From PALSA-1006 sp964532405 (GTDB taxonomy: Bacteria; Pseudomonadota; Gammaproteobacteria; Burkholderiales; Gallionellaceae), in the NCBI GenBank assembly GCA_964532405.1, contig CAZHIC010000038.1, positions 1-20,629 on the forward strand: a stretch of DNA of 20,629 bases, written 5' to 3'. Shown here one piece after another: positions 13,856 to 19,916 of the stretch. The position numbers were made by a program, and so were the translations under genes. The notes beneath the pieces were generated by a model, which worked only from the letters and a program-made list of their open reading frames with translations, was not told the DNA's origin and searched no databases. The stretch's first letter is position 1. Each line of letters opens with the position of its first letter.

Positions 13856-14707
13856 ATGAACGACAACATCCAACCCATCCATTTCGAATCGCGCTCCACC
13901 AACTTCAACCGCCTCAAAGGTCGGCTAGAAAGCGCGGTCGGCAAAGCCATCGGCGACTTCAACATGATCGAGGAAGGCGACACCGTCATGGTGTGCCTCT
14001 CCGGCGGCAAGGATTCCTACACCTTGCTGGATATTCTGCTCACGCTACGCAAGCGCGCGCCGATTGATTTCAAAATCGTGGCGATGAACCTCGACCAGAA
14101 GCAGCCGGGTTTTCCCGAAGACGTGCTGCCGACTTATCTGAAGAGCATCGGTGTGGATTTTCACATTGAGGCGCAGGACACTTATTCCATCGTCAAAGCC
14201 AAGATTCCCGAGGGTAAAACTACCTGCTCGCTGTGTTCGCGTTTACGGCGCGGCATCATCTACAGGGTGGCGGGCGAGCTGGGCGCGAACAAGATCGCGT
14301 TGGGCCACCACCGCGACGATATGATCGAGACGCTATTTCTGAACATATTTTTCGGCGGCAAGTTGAAAGCCATGCCGCCCAAACTGGTCACCGACAAGGG
14401 CGACCACATCGTTATCCGTCCGCTGGCTTACTGCGTCGAGAACGACATTGCCCGCTACGCGCGCGGCATGGCGTTCCCCATCATCCCGTGCAACCTGTGC
14501 GGCTCGCAGGAAAACCTGCAACGCCAGAACATCAAGACCATGCTCACCAATTGGGAGCGCGAATATCCGGGACGCAGCCAGACTATTTTTACCGCGATGC
14601 AAAACGTCAAACCCTCGCATCTGCTCGACGGCAACCTGTTCGACTTCAAGAATATGCAGCTGGGGGTAAAGGTAGAAGAAGGGGATGTGGCGTTCGACGA
14701 CCATTAG
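13856..14707 (+). CDS. ttcA: tRNA-cytidine(32) 2-sulfurtransferase TtcA
   Basis: Thiolates C32 of certain tRNAs to s2C using ATP, an [Fe-S] cluster and a sulfur donor. The 283-aa protein has the PP-loop SGGKDS at 49-54, the cluster cysteines CSLC at 124-127 and Cys215 in PCNLCGSQ, and the conserved GHHRDDMIETLFLNIFFGG. Its start, STNFNRLKGRLESAVGKAIGDFNMI, is typical of proteobacterial TtcA, and its length is normal. It follows the pteridine reductase by 27 nt and ends 4 nt before a long inverted repeat that probably serves as terminator between this gene and the convergent yhcH-like gene. Confidence 0.96.
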   Translation: MNDNIQPIHFESRSTNFNRLKGRLESAVGKAIGDFNMIEEGDTVMVCLSGGKDSYTLLDILLTLRKRAPIDFKIVAMNLDQKQPGFPEDVLPTYLKSIGVDFHIEAQDTYSIVKAKIPEGKTTCSLCSRLRRGIIYRVAGELGANKIALGHHRDDMIETLFLNIFFGGKLKAMPPKLVTDKGDHIVIRPLAYCVENDIARYARGMAFPIIPCNLCGSQENLQRQNIKTMLTNWEREYPGRSQTIFTAMQNVKPSHLLDGNLFDFKNMQLGVKVEEGDVAFDDH

Positions 14708-14711
14708 ATTG

Positions 14712-14790
14712 GTAGGATGGGTTGAGCGTAGCGATACCCATGCTGGTGTTTAAAACAATGATGGGTATCGCTGCGCTCAACCCATCCTAC
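14712..14790. repeat. 30-bp inverted repeat between convergent genes (dispersed-repeat type, probable terminator)
   Basis: The left arm (14712-14741, beginning gtaggatgggttgagcg) and right arm (14761-14790) are reverse complements at 29 of 30 positions; the odd pair becomes G-U in RNA. The loop is 19 nt and A/T-rich. It fills the gap between ttcA (+) and the yhcH-like gene (-). The gtaggatgggt...acccatcctac style is one I recall as repeated many times in beta- and gammaproteobacterial genomes. Confidence 0.8.
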
Positions 14791-14802
14791 AGTGCTACGG
14801 AA

Positions 14803-15264
14803 TCAAGGCTGCGCCAGGTTCACCGCCACCTTAAAAATCACCTTGCGAATCTCGCCCTTGGCCACCAGCGGCGCATGCGCATCCTCAGGAAAGAAGATAC
14901 AGAAATGATCGGGTGGCACGGCGATCCACGACGCAGGTGCGTCGTGGAAAAAACGTATGTCCTTCTCCATGCTGTGCTCGCTCACCGGGTTATAGCAATC
15001 CGCTAGCGGCTTCCAGCCCATCTGTTCGTCACCATCCAACACCAACTGAATGTCGATGTAACGTCGATGTGCCTCCAGCTTCGCCATCGCGCGCGTGCGC
15101 CCCGGCACCTGCTCCACGATGGCGATCAGATCATCGCCGACGATGTTGTAGCGTCCCGGTGCGAGTGCGAATAGATCAGTGTTGCGGATGTAGTCGAACG
15201 CGCGCGGGAACAGCGGATGCAGCGCGGCGTAGCGGGAGGATTGGGAGAGGGAGGTAAAGATCAC
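14803..15264 (-). CDS. YhcH/YjgK/YiaL family protein (DUF386, cupin-like)
   Basis: A 153-aa soluble protein of the family once called beta-galactosidase subunit beta-like, thought to act on sugars such as sialic acid derivatives; the reaction is unsettled. Family motifs are KLEAHRRYIDIQLVLDGDEQMGW at 62-84, FFHDAP (105-110), AVPPDHFCIFFPEDAHAP (115-131) and a final VAKGEIRKVIFKV. Glu64, His66, Asp71 and His130 are likely metal-site residues of the cupin barrel. The start is GTG at 15264 (translated ...IFTSLSQ) with no strong ribosome site. It lies 55 nt after the 71-aa gene of the deaminase unit on the same strand, so read-through is possible, but the base composition returns to normal here. 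Confidence 0.88.
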   Translation of the reverse strand: MIFTSLSQSSRYAALHPLFPRAFDYIRNTDLFALAPGRYNIVGDDLIAIVEQVPGRTRAMAKLEAHRRYIDIQLVLDGDEQMGWKPLADCYNPVSEHSMEKDIRFFHDAPASWIAVPPDHFCIFFPEDAHAPLVAKGEIRKVIFKVAVNLAQP

Positions 15265-15319
15265 GGCTAGCAGCTATTGCAGAGGCTTCTGAAGGCTCTC
15301 TCAGTTGACAGCAAAGAAC

Positions 15320-15535
15320 TTAACGTAGGTGTGAGATGGAAGACGCAATTTGTCTGTATAACGTGGCCTGCTGCTCTTCCTTGCGCTTATCGAGCATATA
15401 TTGAAGGGAAATTACCACAGCAGAAGTTGAAGAAAGCTTATTGTCAGTAAAGTGCTCAATAAAACCAGTAGCGGTTGATGCTCTGGTGAGGTCAAAGTCA
15501 AAGGTCATTTGAGATTTTACCTTGTCATTATTCAT
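15320..15535 (-). CDS. Unknown 71-aa protein coupled to the anti-phage deaminase
   Basis: I do not recognise this protein. It is polar, with no signal peptide or membrane segment: MNNDKVKSQMTFDFDLTRAS, then ATGFIEHFTDNKLSSTSAVV and ISLQYMLDKRKEEQQATLYRQIASSISHLR. The second half is predicted mainly helical, with a charged KRKEEQQ stretch. The start overlaps the deaminase stop (ATGA), and a strong ribosome site (gggggag) lies 8 nt before it, so translation is well supported and coupled. The AT-richer composition matches the deaminase gene, suggesting they arrived together. It could be a regulator, protein antitoxin or accessory factor of the deaminase; this is inferred from position alone. Confidence 0.75.
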   Translation of the reverse strand: MNNDKVKSQMTFDFDLTRASTATGFIEHFTDNKLSSTSAVVISLQYMLDKRKEEQQATLYRQIASSISHLR

Positions 15536-17100
15536 TTTAATTCTCCCCCTGGAATTAAGCCCTTTTGCTGGAGTGATAGTACAACAAGTGCCTCAAGTGC
15601 GGGAAGCGCTTCTAAACTTGTTTCCATTTTAGGTTCCGTCTTGGATGGGTGAATTTTCACCATTTTCCCCTGTTCTTTCCGCTCGTTAGCATTTGCCATC
15701 CGAAATAACGAGAGATATTTTGCGGGTGCGACCCCTTCGTAAGGTCGTAGCTGAACTTTATTTATTTCGCTTTCGCTCTCTGTTATTGCATCCCCATGCA
15801 GTCGAATGGCTAAACTTTTGCGATATGGCTCAATGTAGTACACCTCCATTATGCCGCTTGCGATTATGTGGCGAGCACAGGAATGACATGGATAAGTTGT
15901 TACAAATAACTTTCCGCCAACTATTTTATCCAGCCCAACTTTTCCCGCATTAAGCAGTGCATGCATTTCTGCATGTATTGAGCGCGAGAACTCCACTAAT
16001 CCACTTAATCTTGCGGAACTCCTAATGATTTTTTTGGCTTTCTCATAGTCATTTTTGGGGATTACATCCACCAAGTCAGCCAACATAATTTCGGTAATAG
16101 TCTCTTTTTCCTCATCGTTTGAGCATTTTCCACCGCCCACATGATTCCAACATCTTTGATCCTTATCGGAATTTTCGTTCCTAGAGTTTGTAACGTATAA
16201 ATCTCCCCCCGCTTTAGGAACATCATTCCAGCCAACAGCGATTAATCGTTCATCTTTAGTAGTAATAGCAGCACCAACCTGTCGAGAAAGACATGCGGAA
16301 TTTACTGCGGCAGAAGCTGCCGCATACATTGCTGATTCATGAGGCGTAGGTGTTACAACACCATAACCTAGAATCAGATTTAAAAACCGTTTAACACGTA
16401 CCTTCAGTTGAGTACCTGTGCCACTGTCCAACCGCAAGAAAAAGTCACATCTTGGAAATGTATTTCTGACTGACTGACCTTCTATTATTTCCTCTCCCGA
16501 ATCCCGATCAATTAGACCGAAAACTTCACCTGGCAATAGGCCACGTTTTGTTAAGTTGCTTTCTCTGGCAGAAAGCGGGGAATAAACACCTATCGCATAA
16601 ACCATGTCTTGATAAACAAGCCGAAGGAGATTTAATTCTTCTTCGTTCTTAATTGAATCAATAATGTGGCAAACCCGTCTTGGGAGGTGGCGTTCGCTTT
16701 GCTCTTGATTTTTAAACGCTTGGCGATCTACGGAAATTTTGGCGACAGCCAGCTCAGCGAGGATGCTTCTGCCATGCTGCCTCCGTAATTCATCTCCACG
16801 ATCAATTTGATCGTTGATTTTATTAAATTCAGGTCTTTCTGCAATAGGCTTACTTGCGCGACGGGCATGCTCTGTTATAAATTCACTTAATCGAATTTTA
16901 GTAACAAAGTCGTACTTATAGTCTATTTCCAACAGCTCCTTCAGAGTGTCTGCAACATCATGCAAAGGAGTCCCAATCGGGCCGCACAAAGCAATCACCA
17001 ACTCTGCTGTGTGTGTTCCAGAGATAACATCTTTTGCATCACGATTGTCGAATAGGCTGAGTGGAGCATTTGCAGCTTCTTTCACTTTGACGTTTGCCAT
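15532..17100 (-). CDS. avcD: AvcD-type anti-phage dCTP/dCMP deaminase
   Basis: A 522-aa protein with the architecture of the anti-phage cytidine deaminases (DcdV/AvcD): an N-terminal P-loop NTPase-like half (ELVIALCGPIGTPLHDVADTLKELL, 33-57) and a C-terminal deoxycytidylate deaminase. The deaminase begins near 254 (HESAMYAAASAAVNSACLSRQVGAAI) and carries the zinc motifs HAE at 376-378 (Glu378 catalytic) and PCHSC at 404-408, with IEPYRKSLAIRLHGDAI after. Known members convert dC nucleotides to dU forms on phage infection, starving phage of dCTP. In this protein the P-loop lacks the usual GK(S/T). An agagag ribosome site precedes the ATG. It lies 43 nt after trhP on the same strand, in an AT-richer block with one overlapping small gene. 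An insert, CWNHVGGGKC at 317-326, may bind metal. Confidence 0.88.
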   Translation of the reverse strand: MANVKVKEAANAPLSLFDNRDAKDVISGTHTAELVIALCGPIGTPLHDVADTLKELLEIDYKYDFVTKIRLSEFITEHARRASKPIAERPEFNKINDQIDRGDELRRQHGRSILAELAVAKISVDRQAFKNQEQSERHLPRRVCHIIDSIKNEEELNLLRLVYQDMVYAIGVYSPLSARESNLTKRGLLPGEVFGLIDRDSGEEIIEGQSVRNTFPRCDFFLRLDSGTGTQLKVRVKRFLNLILGYGVVTPTPHESAMYAAASAAVNSACLSRQVGAAITTKDERLIAVGWNDVPKAGGDLYVTNSRNENSDKDQRCWNHVGGGKCSNDEEKETITEIMLADLVDVIPKNDYEKAKKIIRSSARLSGLVEFSRSIHAEMHALLNAGKVGLDKIVGGKLFVTTYPCHSCARHIIASGIMEVYYIEPYRKSLAIRLHGDAITESESEINKVQLRPYEGVAPAKYLSLFRMANANERKEQGKMVKIHPSKTEPKMETSLEALPALEALVVLSLQQKGLIPGGELK

Positions 17101-17143
17101 TTTTCTCTCTATGCTTTAGTTGGTTGAAAATCTTTAAACCACC

Positions 17144-18481
17144 CTACAAAAACCTCGCCACCATCCCCTTAGCCAACTCACCCTGCAACGGTATCTGCAC
17201 GCGATGTCCGCTGCCGGGTGCGACGGTGAGTGTTTCACCTTTGAGGCCGCGCATCTCTTTCAATTCGACAATGTGGTTACCGGAAGGGTGAATGATTTCC
17301 AGCTTATCGCCGACCTGGAATTTATTCTTCACGTCGATCTCGGCCATGCCATCAGCACACGCGACGATGTCGCCTACGTATTGCTGGCGGAAACTTTCGG
17401 AGTGGCCGCGCATGTAGTTCTGTTGTTCGTGGGTGTGGTGGCGTTCGTAGAAGCCGTCGGTGTAGCCTCGGTTCGCCAGCGCATCCAGCGCGCCTAGCAG
17501 GCTCAAATTAAACGGGCGACCTGCCACTGCATCGTCGATGGCCTGGCGATATACCTGTGCGGTGCGCGCCACGTAGTAGATGGATTTGGTGCGCCCTTCG
17601 ACTTTCAATGAATCGATACCGATTTTGGCCAAGCGCTCGACGTGTTCCACGGCGCGCAAGTCTTTGGAATTCATAATGTAAGTGCCGTGTTCGTCCTCCA
17701 GCACGGGCATCAGTTCGCCGGGATGATCTTTACGCGAGATGACATAGACCTTGTCCGCTTCAGGATGGCGCGGTTGCGAGCCGCAATCCGACAGCGCGCT
17801 ATCGCTCAGTGCCTTGTCGAAATCGAAGTCGATCTTCTGGATGTCGCCGGTGCCGTCTTCGATGGCGCTATCCACCTTGTAATCCCAGCGGCAGGAGTTG
17901 GTGCAAGTGCCCTGGTTCGCGTCGCGGTGGTTGAAGTAGCCGGAGAGCAGGCAGCGCCCGGAGTAGGCCATGCACAGCGCGCCATGCACGAATACTTCCA
18001 GTTCCATGTCCGGGCATTCCTGGCGAATTTCCTCTATCTCGTCCAGCGACAGTTCGCGCGACAGAATGATGCGGGTGAGACCCAGCGATTTCCAGAATTT
18101 CACCGCCGCGTAATTGACGGTGTTGGCCTGCACCGAAAGATGTATATCCACTTCCGGCCAGCGCTCGCGCACCATGGCGATCAGGCCGGGATCGGCCATG
18201 ATGAGCGCGTCCGGCTTCATGGCGATGACCGGTTCCATGTCGGCCATGTAGGTTTTTACCTTGGCGTTGTGCGGCATCAGGTTGCTGGCGATGAACAATT
18301 TCTTGCCCAGCGCGTGCGCTTCCTGAATGCCGATCTGCAACTCTTCCAGCTGGAATTCGTTGTTGCGCGCGCGTAGCGAGTAGCGCGGCTGCCCGGCGTA
18401 CACCGCATCTGCGCCGAAGGCATAGGCGGTGCGCATTTTGTCGAGAGTGCCAGCAGGAAGGAGTAGTTCAGGTGTTTTCAT
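17144..18481 (-). CDS. trhP: U32-family tRNA hydroxylation protein TrhP (YegQ)
   Basis: A 445-aa protein needed in E. coli for 5-hydroxyuridine formation at wobble U34 of tRNA, with a prephenate-linked pathway; formerly annotated as a collagenase-like peptidase. The N-terminus KTPELLLPAGTLDKMRTAYA and YAGQPRYSLRARNNEF matches YegQ closely. The U32 signature FVHGALCMAYSGRCLLSGY, then NQGTCTNSCRW, gives cysteines C170, C177, C193 and C197, likely Fe-S ligands. DEHGTYIMNSKDLRAVEHV and KVEGRTKSIYYVARTAQVYR follow. The start is ATG 18481, with aaggga 8 nt upstream; the open frame extends further but without homology. A short palindrome (18532-18545) lies in the 107-nt gap after metF. Its 3' end is 43 nt from the deaminase gene. 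Confidence 0.94.
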   Translation of the reverse strand: MKTPELLLPAGTLDKMRTAYAFGADAVYAGQPRYSLRARNNEFQLEELQIGIQEAHALGKKLFIASNLMPHNAKVKTYMADMEPVIAMKPDALIMADPGLIAMVRERWPEVDIHLSVQANTVNYAAVKFWKSLGLTRIILSRELSLDEIEEIRQECPDMELEVFVHGALCMAYSGRCLLSGYFNHRDANQGTCTNSCRWDYKVDSAIEDGTGDIQKIDFDFDKALSDSALSDCGSQPRHPEADKVYVISRKDHPGELMPVLEDEHGTYIMNSKDLRAVEHVERLAKIGIDSLKVEGRTKSIYYVARTAQVYRQAIDDAVAGRPFNLSLLGALDALANRGYTDGFYERHHTHEQQNYMRGHSESFRQQYVGDIVACADGMAEIDVKNKFQVGDKLEIIHPSGNHIVELKEMRGLKGETLTVAPGSGHRVQIPLQGELAKGMVARFL

Positions 18482-18588
18482 AGTGTGTTCCCTTATTCCG
18501 ACCCCGCTCCCGGTGGGATAACCAGCGACTTGCCCGCTTGCGGGCTTAGTCGAATGGCTAGTAGTTCCATCAGAGGGGGCAAGGTTGG

Positions 18589-19425
18589 TTATGCCCGATA
18601 ACCGAGCCGATTCAAAATTTCCAGCGAAGCATTCGCTTGGTTCAATGTGTAAAAGTGCAGTCCCGGTGCGCCGCTTGCCATGAGTTTTTCGCATAGTTGG
18701 GTGACGACATCGAGACCGAAAGCCTGTACCGACGCTACATCGTCGCCGTAGCCTTCCATCGTTTTGCGCATCCAGCGCGGGATCTCGGCGCCGCACATGT
18801 CGGAGAAGCGCGCGAGCTGCGAGTATTTCATGATGGGCATGATGCCCGGCACGATGGGCGCGGTGACACCGAGTTTGCGGCACTCTTCGACGAAGCGGAA
18901 GTAGGCATCGGCGTTGTAGAAGTATTGCGTGATGGCGGAGTTCGCGCCCGCGTTCATCTTGCGCTTGAAGTTGAGCATGTCCTCGCGCGCGGAGTTCGCT
19001 TGCGGGTGAAACTCGGGATAGGCGGCGACTTCGATGTGGAAGTGTTCTCCGGTCTGCGCGCGGATGAACGACACGAGTTCGTTGGCGTATTGAAACTCGC
19101 CGATGCTGGCCATGCCGGAAGGCAGGTCGCCGCGCAGGGCGACGATGCGTTTGATGCCCATGTCTTTGTAAGCGAACAGCAGGGCGCGGATGTTTTCGCG
19201 CGTAGAACCCACGCAGGACAGATGCGGCGCGGCCTGATAGCCTTCGTGATGAATGCGCTGGATGGTGTCCAGCGTGCGCTCTTGCGTGGAGCCACCCGCG
19301 CCGAAAGTGACGGAGAAAAATTCCGGTTTGAGCGTAGCCAGCAGCTTGCGTGCGGCGGTTAATTTTTCCGCGCCTTCGGGTGTTTGCGGCGGGAAAAATT
19401 CAAAACTGACATGCGGTTTGTTCAC
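18589..19425 (-). CDS. metF: 5,10-methylenetetrahydrofolate reductase
   Basis: An FAD enzyme reducing 5,10-methylene-THF to 5-methyl-THF, the methyl donor for MetH. The 278-aa protein opens with VSFEFFPPQTPEG and has FFSVTFGAGGST, the FAD-contact stretch IVALRGDLP, the His/Glu region FHIEVAAYPEFHPQA, ITQYFYNADAYFRFVEECRKLG and PIVPGIMPI, ending LHFYTLNQA. Length is normal for bacterial MetF. The start is GTG 19425: gagga lies 9 nt upstream, and the GTG overlaps the stop (TGA) of the membrane protein gene, giving a GTGA coupling. The open frame continues upstream but without homology. It belongs to the ahcY-metF methyl-cycle group. Confidence 0.96.
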   Translation of the reverse strand: MNKPHVSFEFFPPQTPEGAEKLTAARKLLATLKPEFFSVTFGAGGSTQERTLDTIQRIHHEGYQAAPHLSCVGSTRENIRALLFAYKDMGIKRIVALRGDLPSGMASIGEFQYANELVSFIRAQTGEHFHIEVAAYPEFHPQANSAREDMLNFKRKMNAGANSAITQYFYNADAYFRFVEECRKLGVTAPIVPGIMPIMKYSQLARFSDMCGAEIPRWMRKTMEGYGDDVASVQAFGLDVVTQLCEKLMASGAPGLHFYTLNQANASLEILNRLGYRA

Positions 19426-19778
19426 GATTGTTTCCTCATGATTTGTGCGGCGGCTGCGGAAAGTGCCCACGAGAAGATGCTGTACAACACGGCACCGAGT
19501 ACGCCATTCCAGAAGCTATCGACCACGAAGCCCTTGAGTATCGAGCCGGTGAACCAGAACAGTAATCCGTTGATGACGAAGATGAACAGTCCCAGTGTGA
19601 TCATGGTGACGGGCAGCGTGAGAATTAAAAAAATCGGACGAATGAGTGTGTTGACCAAACCGAGGAGAAACGCGGCGATCAGGGCCGCAGCAAAACCGTC
19701 CACATGGATGCCGGGGACGAAATTGGCAACGGCGATAAGCGCCAGTGCATTCAGTATCCAAACCAAAAGTAGATACAT
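19422..19778 (-). CDS. Small four-helix membrane protein, phage holin superfamily IV-like (PF04020 type)
   Basis: A 118-aa protein made almost entirely of four hydrophobic helices: residues 2-20, 29-48 (FAAALIAAFLLGLVNTLIRP), 50-75 (LILTLPVTMITLGLFIFVIN) and 86-111. The motif GLVNTLIRPIFLILTLPVTMITLGLFIFVINGLLFW is the hallmark of this widespread bacterial family, which is named after phage holins without evidence of a lytic role. No phage genes are nearby. It sits between ahcY and metF, overlapping metF by 4 bp; this placement is one I recall in other betaproteobacteria. Its function in the methyl cycle, if any, is unknown. A hairpin lies 17 nt upstream of the ATG. Confidence 0.88.
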   Translation of the reverse strand: MYLLLVWILNALALIAVANFVPGIHVDGFAAALIAAFLLGLVNTLIRPIFLILTLPVTMITLGLFIFVINGLLFWFTGSILKGFVVDSFWNGVLGAVLYSIFSWALSAAAAQIMRKQS

Positions 19779-19795
19779 GGTATTCCCAAGGTAAG

Positions 19796-19818
19796 AGGGG
19801 CGGGAATGTCCCGCCCCT
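19796..19818. repeat. G/C-rich hairpin ahead of the small membrane protein gene
   Basis: aggggcggga (19796-19805) and tcccgcccct (19809-19818) are perfect 10-bp arms with a 3-nt loop. It lies in the leader between ahcY and the membrane protein gene. It could act as an intrinsic terminator or attenuator between the two; the following sequence on the minus strand (cttacctt) is only weakly U-rich. Confidence 0.5.
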
Positions 19819-19835
19819 ATACATTTAATCAGAAT

Positions 19836-19911
19836 GTAGGGTGGGCACGCTTTGTGCCCACGCGGTCAGCGAACCGCGTGGGCTAACGATGAAACCGTTT
19901 GCCCACCCTAC
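19836..19911. repeat. Composite inverted repeat after ahcY (dispersed-repeat type)
   Basis: The outer arms gtagggtgggc (19836-19846) and gcccaccctac (19901-19911) match perfectly. Inside are two competing stems: gtgggcac/gtgcccac (19841-19848 with 19854-19861) and cccacgcggt/accgcgtggg (19857-19866 with 19873-19882), so the RNA can fold in alternative ways. It starts 5 nt beyond the ahcY stop on the minus strand and may serve as its terminator. The gtagggtgggc...gcccaccctac type is one I recall as common in betaproteobacterial genomes. Confidence 0.75.
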
Positions 19912-19916
19912 CTATT

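Noticed and set aside
15265..15319. Direct repeats flanking the deaminase unit as an attachment site
   Set aside because: ctctctcagttgac at 15296 and ctctctatgctttagttgg at 17105 share only scattered bases, not enough for an att duplication.
17745..17850. Possible third in-frame repeat insertion in trhP (linker ALSDSALSDCGSQPRH)
   Set aside because: The linker is only a few residues longer than the equivalent linker of E. coli YegQ as I recall it, and there is no clear palindrome, so ordinary divergence explains it.
18482..18883. Upstream extension of the trhP frame into metF
   Set aside because: The peptide is not family-like and overlaps the metF 3' end; ATG 18481 has a ribosome site.
19422..19778. 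Prophage remnant suggested by the holin-like gene
   Set aside because: No other phage genes are present, and this family is common in non-phage chromosomal contexts.
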